64,000 nucleotides of DNA from NCBI GenBank assembly GCA_019722365.1, contig JADFUC010001351.1, positions 1,426,001-1,490,000 of the forward strand. Reading direction: 5' to 3'. A model generated the notes under the pieces. It ran no database searches, was not told the DNA's origin, and saw only the letters and a list, made by a program, of their open reading frames with translations. This stretch comes from Lithospermum erythrorhizon. Its lineage: Eukaryota > Streptophyta > Magnoliopsida > Boraginales > Boraginaceae. Made by a program: the position numbers and the translations under genes. Positions 1 to 10,739 of the stretch are shown one piece after another. Position 1 is the first letter of the stretch, and every line of letters begins with the position of its first letter.

Positions 1-288
1 ACAATAAAACCTGCAGTTCTTTTTGCAGATAAATTATGTATTTAAAAAAAAAGCTACATGTGTGGATTCAGAAATTTGAACATGCTATTGATTTTGTATG
101 TGCTGTTTTTGAAGGGTGAATGGATTCATATGAATTTTCAGAGGCTGTACTATGTATAGTAAGGCCACTTAAGATCTTAGTGGTGTTTAATCTCCTTGTG
201 ATTTACTATACTACCAATCTATAATACATTCTTCTATTAATGACTTGTTCTATCCTCTGTGAGTCTCATTATTCTTACTAATAAGTAG

Positions 289-1329
289 GTGAATCCCCTG
301 CCTCTTCTGCCTCTGATGTTGACAACTTGAACAACCCAATAACAGTGGATAAGGTCTCCACAAGTAAAGCGACGACTTCACCTCAAGTTGCTGGGAACAC
401 CGGTATCACATCAAGAAATCGTTCAAGCTTCACGCGGCTTCTTGAGATTGTGAGTATGAATTTGAAAACGTCTACCCATTTATATATGTGTGTGTGCTTA
501 TATATCGATAGACAGAGAGAGGAGGGAGAGAGATTCTGAAGATACATTTTTGCGTTTGGGTTGGTTTTAAGTATGAAACATATGCCAGCTATTTAGTTTC
601 CTTGCGCTTAATACTGCTCTGATAAGAACAAAGTACCCATTTTTTCAAGCACACTGACTTCATTATTTTTAACAAAATTCCAAGCAAAAAATTGCAAAAT
701 ACTTATAAGAGTCCACCTGGACTTAAATAACCATCCATATGTCAAGGTATTACTTTTCGACAGCATATTTGTAAGCGATTTTCTTAGATGCTAAAGTTTG
801 AACTGACAGACTTCAAGATCGGGGCTTAAGAAGAGTGAAACTTTTTCCCAGTCAGTACCTTGCAGTACTTCTGGGCATCCTTGAAAACTGCTTGACAAGC
901 AACATCCCCACCAATGCTTTTTCGTTCTTTTTCCGGGAGCTCTTCACAAAGAGTACTCTTGCATCTTGTACCTCACAAGTTTTGATCTGCCATGCAATAT
1001 GATCGGACAACTAAAGCGATAGACTTAGTATCATATAGGATATACATGCTAGCCATTACTTTTCATTGGCAACAACAGAAATGGTTTCTTTACTCTGATA
1101 TTCATCTTTCTTTATAATTCATGGGCTAATAATGGAACTATGACAGGCACAAGATTCTAACGCAGCAATGGATGCTGCTAGGAAGTCTCGGGCTTCTTTC
1201 AAAGCTGCTAATCTTAAATCTGGAGATGCTAGTATATCCACAGTCAAGAAGGCTCTTGATTTTAACTTTCAAGATGTGGAGGGGTTACTGCGTCTAGTTC
1301 GTATAGCAAAGGATGCCGTCAGCCACTGA
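289..1329 (+). CDS. 3'-terminal two exons of an unrecognised plant gene (partial)
   Basis: Two exons are seen: 289-449 (acceptor AG 287-288, donor GT 450-451) and 1147-1329 (acceptor AG 1145-1146, stop TGA 1327-1329). They join in phase 0, and the joined frame stays open for about 114 residues. One base of the first codon comes from an upstream exon that I cannot place, so the gene enters from the left and bases 1-288 read as intron. The first exon is rich in Ser, Thr and Asn and ends in a short basic/hydrophobic stretch (RSSFTRLLEI). The last exon has a basic segment (ARKSRASFKAAN) followed by a likely amphipathic helix (ALDFNFQDVEGLLRLVRIA) and a short tail. The clean phase match and protein-like composition support a real gene. 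I do not recognise the family and assign no function. The exon calls are fairly secure; the product is unknown. Confidence 0.6.
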
Positions 1330-1772
1330 CCATTGTCAAGTGGGTGAGGATATTTTTATAAACTGATGTGGGAGAACATAAAAGGATAATGTTCTATACA
1401 AACGATCATAGAAATCCATGAATGAAATTATTTCTTCAGAGCCATACACTAGTGCATCTGAACAGTAATAGGAACAGTTAAATCAGCAGTGCAAATATAT
1501 TTTTACAGGATCAGCTGCTCAGGTTAAGTTAACGACCAAACGTACATAATGTCCGACGATGCAGAATCAGGTAAGATTCAATTGCCACCTTCATTTAAAT
1601 ATGATCAATGATAGCGACAATTTTCATATTCCGATCTTAGTTAATTTCTTATCAGATTCTGCTCCCACGGTTGAGAATCTGAGATATTCTGGTGGTGTTG
1701 CACTACCTGCGCTGGTAGTAGAGATTGTTACCAGCTCTGGTGAAGTACACATTTGTTATCCACCTATGATGT
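1330..1772 (+). other. 3' flank with a possible tiny two-exon ORF
   Basis: This is the 3' UTR/flank of the preceding gene. An ATG at 1549 opens a frame that could splice from 1570 (donor gtaag at 1571) to 1656 (acceptor AG 1654-1655). It would run on into the LTR of the next element and stop at 1783. The putative peptide (about 49 residues) is not recognised. An intron of 85 bases is plausible for a plant, but there is no other support. It may be the 5' part of something cut by the retroelement, or chance. Confidence 0.2.
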
Positions 1773-1952
1773 TGAGCATATAGAGCCGTTTATTATTAGA
1801 TAGGAAAGTATTTTTGGCGTAATTGTAATTTATTCTATAGCCGTTCGATTGATTGAGTGAATATTCTTTCCTTAGCTAGCTTAGTCTTGTAATCTATATA
1901 TAGGTGTATATTCCATGTAATTAACGTACAGAAGAAATAAAGAATTATAAAT
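1773..1952 (+). repeat. 5' LTR of the Copia element
   Basis: It starts TG at 1773 and matches the 3' LTR from the tagag-cgtttattattag segment onward. It carries the end region missing from the 3' copy (ctatatataggtgtatattcc) and runs to about one base before the primer binding site. The exact right edge is uncertain because no clean CA end is left. Confidence 0.75.
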
Positions 1953-1953
1953 T

Positions 1954-1964
1954 TGGTATCAGAG
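1954..1964 (+). other. Primer binding site (tRNA-iMet type)
   Basis: TGGTATCAGAG directly follows the 5' LTR. This is the usual plant Copia primer site, complementary to the 3' end of initiator tRNA-Met. It fixes the orientation as + strand. Confidence 0.85.
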
Positions 1965-1988
1965 TCTAGGTTTTTTTCTCTTGAGCAA

Positions 1989-2520
1989 ATGTCGACTGAA
2001 CTCGCTACCACCTCCACCAATACTGGAGCTTTAAACAACTCCGATGAGTCCGATGCAGTGGCTCCCCTCACAAACACATCAAATAAACCAAATCAACCCA
2101 TTAACATATACGAGGAGAAGGGAAGGGTCATGCTTACGGCTTTAGCAAATCAAAGTATTGAAGGGTTTGTCTAGAGAGGAGGCCGAAAATCCGAGCCAAA
2201 CAAAGGCAACCCCTGAAGTCACACAAAATCTGGTTGTTGGGAGATACATATGGGAAGCCAAACAATTGGACACCAAGGCGGCAAACAGAAAGGAGAACTA
2301 GCAGGGTGCCTTGGGAAGTGGCGGCGGAGGCTCCAGCCACACAAAGGAGCAATTGGAGCAGCTCTACCTCCAATTATCACAAGCCTCCACCACCATTTCC
2401 GGCGGGCCTTCGTGCTCAATCGCCAAATCCGATAATATCTTCTCAACCATAGCCTCTTGGATAATTGATTCAGGAGCTTCTGACCATATGACATCTCATG
2501 TTTCGCTCTTTGATGAATAA
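1989..2520 (+). pseudogene. gag-protease remnant of the Copia element
   Basis: An ATG at 1989 opens a gag N-terminus rich in Thr, Ser and Asn. The frame is lost around 2174. Downstream, in another frame, the sequence reads into the aspartic protease signature WIIDSGASDHMTSH at about 2458-2502, where DSGAS is the catalytic loop. The central part of gag (UBN2 region and CCHC zinc knuckle), several hundred residues in intact relatives, is missing. Stop TAA 2518-2520. Confidence 0.8.
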
Positions 2521-2559
2521 TGATAACAAATGTGAAATGGTGAAAGTGGCTAATGGAGG

Positions 2560-3372
2560 TTGGTAGTTATTAAGGAGAGGGGTAGAATCAAAAATTTTGA
2601 AAATCTATGGCTTAATAATGTTTTGTATATTCCTGATTTGGCCTGCAATCTTATATCAATTAGTAAATTGACCCTAAATAATCAGTGCTTTGCTAAGTTT
2701 GCCCCTGATTCTTGTATCTTTCAAGATCGGTTAATGGGAACGATGATTGGCTGTGCTAGAGTTCGTGATGACCTATATTTCTTTGAACATGATAGAAATA
2801 ATTTATCTTTAAGTTTACTTTCTAATTTCATGCTTCGTACTTTTGAGTGTTCTATTTCAAATTATGTCTTTAATTCTGTTTGTGATTGTGATACTATTTT
2901 ATTATGACATTATCGTTTGGGTCATTCTAATGTTAATTATTTAAAAAAAATCACTTCCTCATATTTTTTCCAAGACTACATTGGAAAATTTTAATTGTGA
3001 TGCACGTCAACTAGCCAAACACACTCGTGCTACTTTTCATCACAAGGTTCACAAACCCACGAGCCCATTCACACTAATTCATGGTGGCTTATGGGATCCT
3101 TCTAAAATCACAACTGAGGTTGCTCAGGTTTTTACAAATTTTTTCCAGATGATTAAAAATCAATTCAAACATCTATAAAAATTTTGAGGATAGATAATGG
3201 AACTGAATATTTTAACTCTATTTTAAACTCCTTCATTCGTGACCATGGCATCATTCATGAAAGCTCGTGTGTGAACACACCCCAACAAAATGGGGTTGTT
3301 GAACGAAAAAATAGACATTCGTTAGAGGTCACTCGTGCCATCATGTTCACAATGAATGTTCCAAAATATTAA
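2560..3372 (+). pseudogene. Integrase remnant (GAG-pre-integrase and rve core, deleted)
   Basis: The stretch at 2560-2907 matches the Copia pre-integrase region (IPDLACNLISISKLT, then DDLYFFE). 2981-3178 gives the start of the integrase core, but it jumps from a KITT motif straight to VFTNFFQMIKNQF. The segment that normally carries the first catalytic Asp (FIDD-type motif) has been deleted. 3184-3372 has the conserved DNGTEYFN and NTPQQNGVVERKNRH blocks with the second Asp and the Glu. Stops separate the three pieces. Confidence 0.85.
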
Positions 3373-3996
3373 TGGGGTGTGAGTACTGCTGCTTGCTTAT
3401 TTAATAAATCGCCTTCAGTGGCCGTTGATTTTTAAACTCCTTATTCCTTACTTCAAAACACCTACTCAAATGATTTACCTCTTAAAACCTTTGGGTGTAC
3501 GGCGTTTGTACATGTCAATTCGAAGAAAGATCAAAACTTGACCCTCATGCAATAAAAACTATTTTCATTGGGTATTCTCCTACAACTAAAGGATACCGGT
3601 GTCTACGTCACTCGGACAAAAAAAATCTATACATCTTGTGATATTACTTTTTAAAAATACTCCTTATTTTTACTTGCGGTTCACCGAGGGAGCTTAACTC
3701 TGATAAGAAAGCCTGATTGTGGCAATGAGACTCATTCCCTAGATATAATTTTTCCACATACCACTGAGGAAACTCAAAATGCAAATGATTTTTCAAATGA
3801 AGTCCAAACTAATTTAAACAATGTCCAAAATGATTTCGAAAATGAAGTTCAAAATGTTTTCAACAATAAAGAACTCAAAGTTTACTCTAGGAGAAAAAAT
3901 AACACGAACTCTCAGGATGTTCAAAAATCTGATCTAGTAATTGAATCCACTGAACCATGTAACTCTAAAGATATTCCTCCTGAATTTGACTTAAAC

Positions 3997-5605
3997 ATGC
4001 CTATTGCTGTCAGAAAAGGCACTAGAATTACTCATCCCATTGAACATTTTGTGTCTTACTCTAATCTTGTCTTTTCTTTTGGAGCGTTTACTGCTAGTCT
4101 ATCTAATGTCACCATTCCTAAGAACATTGATAAAGCCCTAACTATACCCAAATGGAAAAACGCTGTTCTCGATGAAACGAATGCCCTCAATAAAAATGAA
4201 ACTTGGCAATTAGTTCATTTACCACCTTCTAAGAGAATTGTTGGGTGCAAATGGGTATTTACTATAAAGTATAATGAAAAAGGAGAAATCGATAGATATA
4301 AAGCTAGGCTTGTGGCTAAGGGGTCCACCCAAACATATGGGATCGATTTTAGCGAGACTTTCGCCCCGTGGTTAAACTTAATACTATTCGTGTTCTTCTT
4401 TCTGCTAACTTAGATTGAAAATTACACCAACTTGATATTAAGAATGTTTTTTTAAATGGAGAACTTGAAGAGGAAGTATAACGTCTGACCCACTTGGATT
4501 TGAAATAAAACTAATCAAGTGTGTAGATTAAAAAAGATCCTTGTGGTCTTAAACAATCCTCGAGCTTAGTTGACGGTTCTCAAAAGAGGTGAAAATTCAC
4601 CGTTACTAACAAAGTCAGGCCGATCATACATTGTTTATCAAATAGATAGGTAATAATGTTTTAACTATTTTAATTGTCTATGTAGATGATATAATTGTGA
4701 CAGGGAACAATCCAGGTGAAATAAATAAAATAAAAAATTTACTTGCTCAAGAATTTGAAGTTCAAGATCTGAAAAAGTTAAAGATATTTTTAGGTATGGA
4801 GATACAAGAAGTCGTCAAGGCATCTATATCTGAAAATATGCTTTGGATTTCAAGAGAAAGAAACAGGTATGTTAGGATGCGAGACCAGTAATATTCCAAT
4901 GGAACTTGGGAACAAAGATCGACTATTTGAGAAGTCGGTCAACAAGACCCGGCGGGTGGGGAAAAACTAAATCTACACTTTCGCATACCGGACGACATAG
5001 CGTTATTTGTAAGCTTGGTGAGGTGATACATGCGTGACCAGCGCGAGGACATCTGATGCGGTTCTAGCGGGATCTTGAGGTACTGAAACGATCAGGGAAA
5101 ATGATTATTTTAAGAAGACTAAAAACGGGGCGATTCGGTATTCACATATGTAGATTGGGCAAGGTAAATCGACTGACCGGAAAATCAACCGAGGATATTG
5201 TATTATGGTCTGGGGAAACTTAGTTACTCGGAAGAGCAAAAAGCAAAACGTTGTTGCTCGAAGCAATGCCAAAGCAGAATTCAAAGCTATGGCATATGGA
5301 GGGTATGAAGCAATTTGGATAAAGAGGCTTTATGAAGAATTGAACATCTGATATAATGATTAATACAATTTTGTGTGTAATGACTAGTCTTGCCGTTAGT
5401 ATTGCTCGTAACCGGTTCAACATGATAGGGCAAACGCATGTGAGTAGATCGCCACTTTATTAAAGAGAAGATTGAAGGAAAAATTATCACAATCAAGCAT
5501 GTAAATACGGGTCAACAACTTGCCGATATATTAATAAAAGGTCTCCCGAAGAAGGCATTCAATCATTTACTAAGCAAGCTTGGTCTTATCGATATTCATC
5601 GCCGG
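3997..5605 (+). pseudogene. Reverse transcriptase-RNase H remnant of the Copia element
   Basis: 3997-4413 carries the start of the Copia RT (WKNAVLDETNALNKNETW, WVFTIKYNEKGEIDRYKARL, GIDFSETFAP). 4665-4891 carries the catalytic YVDD box (VYVDDIIVTGNN) and the FLGMEI block. RNase H traces around 5230-5340 include RSNAKAEFKAMA and IWIKRLYEEL. The segments lie in different frames with many stops, so this is a dead pol gene. Confidence 0.85.
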
Positions 5606-5615
5606 TTTGAGGGGG
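5606..5615 (+). other. Polypurine tract
   Basis: TTTGAGGGGG lies immediately before the TG that opens the 3' LTR, as expected for second-strand priming. Confidence 0.75.
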
Positions 5616-5784
5616 TGTAGAATAGAGGCGTTTATTATTAGATAGGGAAGTATTATTAGATAGGGTGTAAATAGAGGCGTTTATTATTAGATAGGGAAGT
5701 ATTTTTGGCTTAATTGTAATTTATTCTATAGCCGTTTGAATGATTGAGTAGAATATTCTTTCCTTAGCTAGCATAGTCTTGTAA
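5616..5784 (+). repeat. 3' LTR, internally duplicated and truncated
   Basis: It starts TGTAGAATAGAGGCG. A segment of about 33 bases (atagaggcgtttattattag onward) occurs twice, at 5622-5654 and 5671-5703, giving a 49-bp tandem duplication absent from the 5' LTR. The match to the 5' LTR stops at gtcttgtaa near 5784; the last ~75 bases of the LTR are missing and unrelated DNA follows. Confidence 0.75.
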
Positions 5785-6335
5785 GTGATACCGGACTTTC
5801 TTTGGAAGCTCATTCAGTTGATCTTTCTGGTGTCATCAAATTAGCATTTGCTCCAACACGTCCATTAAACCACCCCCACAGGTCTTTTGGATATTGGGTC
5901 TAAATCTAGTCATCTCTCGTCGGTAGATTCTATGATGCAGCAGTCCTATTATAGAAAGTTCGAAACAAGCGTGTATATTGTGACCAAGTATCAAATTAGG
6001 TCTCGCCAGTATTGTATTAATATCGTCGAGGGCACTTCTCAGTCGAGTCATTTCACCAAAGATATACCCAGATGTCGACTTAATTTGAGCACTTTTGTTA
6101 ATAAAAATCAAATTTTTCATGTGTTAAATATCTTATGCTTGGATTCACCAAAAGATTGTTTTCTTTAAGCTTTTGATAGTTGTCTTTTAAACTTTGCTTA
6201 AATATATTTGTTTGTGTTGTATAATATTTGATAAAACATATATCAATAAAATAGAAAGAATTTGAAAAGGATTTTTCACTCTTATAGTTTTCATCAAGTA
6301 TTTATACAATAAAAATAAAAATATCACGCACTTAA
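5785..6335. other. Unassigned sequence right of the Copia element
   Basis: There is no recognisable gene. Short open stretches on both strands (about 5836-6168) show no family signature. AT-rich from 6170 on. Confidence 0.4.
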
Positions 6336-6540
6336 ATAATATGAACAATATTATTAATCAATTAGCAACTGTCGGATTTGTTGTTGATAATGAATGGAAA
6401 GCCTTAATTATTTAGGCATCACTATCAAATAATTTTGAATCCATGAGGGATTTAGTGAGTCATTCTATTAGGAAGTACTCATTAAATTTTAAGGATGTTG
6501 TTATTCGGATTTTGCATTCAAGGGACTGCTCAAGTCCTGT
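6336..6540 (+). pseudogene. Orphan Copia gag (UBN2-like) fragment
   Basis: The frame reads through one stop as a gag-like segment: ATVGFVVDNEWKALII, a stop, then ASLSNNFESMRDLVSHSI and FKDVVIRILHSRD. This pattern (hydrophobic pair, SLP/SL-S-ESM block) is typical of the Copia gag polyprotein. No LTR or pol lies next to it. It belongs to a different copy from the element at 1773-5784, which has lost this region. Confidence 0.5.
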
Positions 6541-6576
6541 TTACTTGTGATTCATTACTAAGGATTCATACTAGTA

Positions 6577-6645
6577 CACAGGGGCGGACATAGGGTGGGA
6601 GCAAGGCCCCCCGTGAATTTTTGAAATTGTTTAATAAACTGTGAA
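6577..6645. repeat. Transposon-end-like scrap (ggggcgga...ggccccc)
   Basis: caggggcggacatagg followed by caaggccccccgtgaattttt resembles the conserved end found at many plant dispersed repeats. No partner end is seen, so the family is left open. It lies in the 3' flank of the IDD gene. Confidence 0.35.
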
Positions 6646-6850
6646 GATGAAGTACATGCTACATTTGAAGTCAACTCAAAAAAGAATGAAAAAAAAAGGC
6701 ATGCATAAAAAAGTCCAACTTGCATTCTCTGCAATGAAATTTTCAACTGGCAGATGCCCTCCTTCCTTTCTCTGCATGTCATGCTTATGCAGATTTTCTT
6801 GGGTAGGAAAACAACATGAAGCAATATTTAACCCCCGGCTTCATGCACCC

Positions 6851-9800
6851 TCAAACATCCCACATAGAAGGCTGTTTTTCCAATGCAGGGTCCCCATGAG
6901 ACTGTTGCGGTTGGAAAGGATCCATTACTTGCATTCTCTGTCTACTAATTTCCTCAAAATTCATTCTTTGTTGTTGAACATGCAATTGGTTTGATGATCT
7001 TGATCCTCCAATGCCCAACAAATCAAGAGTCGTCATACTGTTACTACCTGCTCCAACTCTCACAGAATTCGAGGGGTTCTTCGCCATTGCATTCTGATGA
7101 CCCCCATTGTTTCCCATCAGCATTCCAGAGTATAATCCTATATCATGCATAGATGACCCTGGATTGTTTCCAGGGTCAAACATCTGACTCTCTTCTTGTT
7201 GACTTTTTTGCAAGAATGGATTATTGAATCCATCTTCTCCTCCATTGTTTCCATTCATCATTGTAGATTGACCCTGATGATTAGATTGGAAATTGTTGAA
7301 TAATGGGTTGTTTGTTATCGATCTCGAATTCCCGGAGATGAGTTGATCATGTCCTGCCATGCCAGAAACATATCCCTTCTGCATCATAGGGGAATTCATA
7401 GTACTGCTTGCAGAGGCTCCCATTTGAGCTGCTTTTTGTAACAATGCAGTAGCAGACATTTGAGCTGCTCCAGCAAACTGACCACCATTGTTGTTTTCTT
7501 GATAATAATTGAGACCAGAGGAGTTGTTTGAGGAGCTCAATTGGAGGCCTGAAGATGCTGAGTTAATGTTGTTTCTTGGATTTCCAAAAAGGGCACCTGA
7601 ATTACTACTTGTGAACATTCCCATTCCACCAACCATGTTCATTGGCTTGAATGGAATAGGAATGAGATCTTGTGGGAGCATTTTGAGAGGGTTGATGAGA
7701 TTAGGTGATTCCATTGAATTGTTGGAATTTATGTTGCTGAGGGGCATTTTTGATAAATGATTTTCATTGTTACCATTTGGTCCTGTGTTGATATTGTTGT
7801 TCATTAGGCCTTGATTCACTTTGTTGTTTTCTTCAGCCAATGCATCACAGAAGGCCCTGTGAGTTATGAAGCTGTCTCTTCTGCAAACATAAATAAGAGT
7901 GATGATAAATTATTGGCTGCTAATGTTGACAGGATCTTGTTAAGAATAAATTTATTTTCTGCTAATGTTGATAAGATCTTGTTAAGATGATTGTCAATAT
8001 TAAGACAAGTAGTAGTCATTGGATCAGGTGCTTAACTCTTATATTTTAAATGCCATGTGTAAAAGCTATTCAACCACTATATATTCAAAATTATCAAATC
8101 TAGATTACACATCAATATGCTAGTGAATAAAAATCAAGCTTGATATTTGAAAGTAAAACATCATATTGTTAGACACACAATAAACTATTGTCGAAGTCTA
8201 TATGTACTCATAAATATTGATTTCTGATATATGTCAGGTATTTTTCTAGAATATATATCAAGTTTAGTTCAAGAAGATGCTAATAAATAGAGTCAACACC
8301 AATCCAAACTTGTCAGATAATTTTTTTTATAATTTATATTCGTAGTATTTTTTTTTTTTAAAAACCCAACAAATAAAATATAATACTCCGTTCGTATCTC
8401 ATAGATATTCTTCAAATTAATTAGTACACACATATTACTAAAAATAATGTATGTTATTCCAGCCTAATCCAAAACTTTGAAATATATATTGAAGTTGATA
8501 TGCATGTATGCAATCTTATACCAACTCAAAATATGCAACTTATTATAAATCTATTATTTTATGTTTTAAAGATTAGTTGAATTTCTCCTATTCTTATTTC
8601 CACATAATTCTTCTACTTGAAATAACCACATCTAGCAAATTAAAGTTAAGAAATCAAAAATTTAAGTAAAAGTAAACTAAATTAAACAAACCTTGAGAAG
8701 ATGGTGCCACAATCACACTTATATTCCCTAGTACCACAAGTCTTTTGATGAGCTTTCCAATCAGATTGAACGGCATATTTCTTAGAACATTTGTCACATT
8801 TCCATTTTTTCTCTCCATGTTTCCTACTATAATGCTTCTTGATCCCAGTAAGATCTCCCAATGCTCTAGCTGGACTATGATGAACACAAGAAGGCTCAGG
8901 ACATATATAGACTCGCTTCCTCACTTCATTGCTAGTTCTTTGCTTCAATTTCCATGGAAGATTATGTCCTCGACGATGAAGTTGAAGATTTTGATCCCTT
9001 TGAAACCCTTTGTTGCATATTTCACATACAAATCTATTTGTTGCCATTAGGGTTGTTGGTGATAAAGCAACAACATCCGCGGTTGGATCTACAAGCAATA
9101 TTGAAGAAATGGTTTAATTTATTGGAGAGTATATGTTAAGTTACTACAACAATGTAAAAATCGGGATTTTGATGGATTCCTTCGTCATTCAAGACGTTTT
9201 TTGTAATATTATACAATACTAAAATTTAGAAAAAATATTATAACTTGAAGTAAATATATACTCCGTATTTTGTTTTCAAAGTAATCGACCTATAAGTCTA
9301 TAACTCCATTGGTTAGTGATATTTCTATTAGTACCAATGTTTCCAAAAAATAAAATGTAAAAGGAAAAGTGGGTTATAGAAAAAGAAAGTTAAAAAAATC
9401 TTTACCATTATTTATTTTGAATTAGAAAATTGTCACAATTTCAACCCCAAAATCAAGGTAAAACAAGGAAAATTCTACAAATGATCACGACTTCACGTGT
9501 CCAATAATTTGCAAACATTTTGACCCCAAAATTCAGGTAGGGGACAAGCGCAATTTAGCACAGTTTGAAAAGGTATCTGTTTATTGCACCAATTCATGAC
9601 CAATTATTGAGCCCTTTTCAAGAAAAGGTTATCCTTCTTTCACATCTTAGTTCCTAGTTGAATATGGTATAGCTATTCAATATAGTTGGATCATTGATTT
9701 CAATAATGGTAATATAGTGGAAATACTCATCATCATGAAAATTATTGAAGGGCTACAAACAAAATCTTGAAAACTTAAGTGAAGGTCATCACTCATCAAT

Positions 9801-10429
9801 CTTTAGAGTAATTATAAATTTTTGAATTCATACTTACTACTCCCTATTTAGTAGTCGATAACATAATATATTTTTGAATTCTACAATTAAGAACATGTAG
9901 ATTATTAGCACTCCTAAAACTTAAAATAGGGATAAAATTACTAAAAATGAAAAAGAATAGTGCTTTTTAGTTTCCCTAAAATAAGTTGCCCCCTATAAAA
10001 TTATCCATCCATCCTATTTACCTCCTAAATTTATGTTCCCTATTATTGTTTTAATAATACGTGAAGTCAATAATAAGAAAACTACTAAAGAACATACATA
10101 AAATAATCCCTAAAAATAAAATTAAAAAACTAATAATTTAGAGTGTATTTTAGAAAAAATTTCAAAAATGTGATGCACATGCTCTAAATAGTTCATAAAA
10201 AGATGATTAATAACATGAAGAATTCAGTTTAAAAGATATGCAAAAAACTATAAAAATACTTGCCTGGAGTTCCAGGGAGGTTCCTTTTCTTCTTGGCCGG
10301 CTGTTGTTGGTTTTGGGAGCTAGAGCCATTGCTATGAGTAGTGTTTTGTTGGATTTCTTGATGTTTTTGGATTTCTCCATTATTTCCTGAGGAGAAACTA
10401 CCTTCATCACCTCCTGTTGCATTTGACAT
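6851..10429 (-). CDS. INDETERMINATE DOMAIN (BIRD) C2H2 zinc finger transcription factor
   Basis: Three exons on the minus strand: 10264-10429, 8692-9088 and 6851-7880 (1593 bases, 530 residues). Exon 1 encodes a Gln/Asn/Ser-rich N-terminus and the nuclear localisation block KKKRNLPGTP (residues 47-56). Exon 2 begins inside the following Asp codon, at the intron position I expect for the family. Four fingers follow: ZF1 C77/C80/H93/H97, ZF2 C118/C123/H141/H146, ZF3 C153/C156/H169/C173, and ZF4 C180/C182/H195/C199. The CCHC-type third and fourth fingers bind SHORT-ROOT/SCARECROW or DELLA partners in relatives. The C-terminus is Asn/Ser-rich with a TTLDLLGIGG motif (the family DFLG-type element) and ends WDV. 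That motif resembles the GAF1/ENHYDROUS (IDD1/IDD2) clade, but I do not assign an orthologue. Intron 1 has a GC donor (CAG/GCAAGT); intron 2 is GT-AG. Likely a nuclear DNA-binding regulator. Frame intact throughout. Confidence 0.95.
9895..10192. repeat. MITE-like dispersed repeat, copy 1 (inside IDD intron 1)
   Basis: This stretch is clearly related to 29560-29850. Shared blocks include cctaaaataa-ttgcc-cc-ataaaattat-catcca, followed by cctaaatttat and attaaaaaataa-type runs, then gatg-acatgct. The 3' end gatgcacatgctc is roughly the inverse of the 5' end of the second copy (atgtgcatca), which suggests short terminal inverted repeats. No coding capacity. Confidence 0.55.
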
Positions 10430-10719
10430 ATTGGATATATATAAAAGCTAAACTTTAAGGAAGTTTGTAGAAATCAATAATATTGTCTTTCTCTCTATTT
10501 TTGTTCGCTTCAAAAAACTGTATTGTTTCTTTCACTCTCTTGTTTTTCTTGTGAGAACATAAAAATCAGGGATGATGTTGGTGTGGCTGGGAATGAAAGG
10601 AAGACAAAATTCAAAGGAATTCTCTTCTTTTTCAGGTCAGCATGAGTAGACTATAGGTGTGAGTTGTTGGAACAAGGTATTAATAATAAGTAAGACATAA
10701 AGCCTTTGGCTTATATGTA

Positions 10720-10730
10720 CTATATATATA
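10720..10730 (-). promoter_or_regulatory. Probable TATA box of the IDD gene
   Basis: CTATATATATAG lies about 290 bases upstream of the start codon on the minus strand. Transcription starting ~30 bases downstream would give a 5' UTR of roughly 260 bases. No other motif is certain. Confidence 0.4.
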
Positions 10731-10739
10731 GCACGGACA

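Larger units (their letters stand above)
1773..5784 (+). mobile_element. Degenerate Ty1/Copia LTR retrotransposon
   Basis: The order LTR, primer binding site, gag/protease, integrase, reverse transcriptase, RNase H, polypurine tract, LTR is the Copia order. Both LTRs are recognisable by shared text (for example tttattattagatag and aatattctttccttagctagc). The coding region is broken by many stops and frameshifts and has large internal deletions: most of gag, including the zinc knuckle, and the first half of the integrase core are gone. The 3' LTR is truncated after about 5784, so no target-site duplication can be checked. It cannot be autonomous. Confidence 0.9.

Noticed and set aside
2134..2494. 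Open frames on both strands over the gag/protease remnant
   Set aside because: Only the frame ending in the DSGAS protease motif is meaningful; the others are antisense or shifted shadows.
1773..5784. A single host gene split by the left Copia element
   Set aside because: The sequences on either side (to 1772 and from 5785) do not continue one another in any frame I could follow.
7509..7760. Plus-strand open frame across the IDD gene's last exon
   Set aside because: Antisense shadow of a well-supported exon; no domain of its own.
8745..9139. Plus-strand open frames opposite the zinc-finger exon
   Set aside because: Antisense to conserved zinc fingers.
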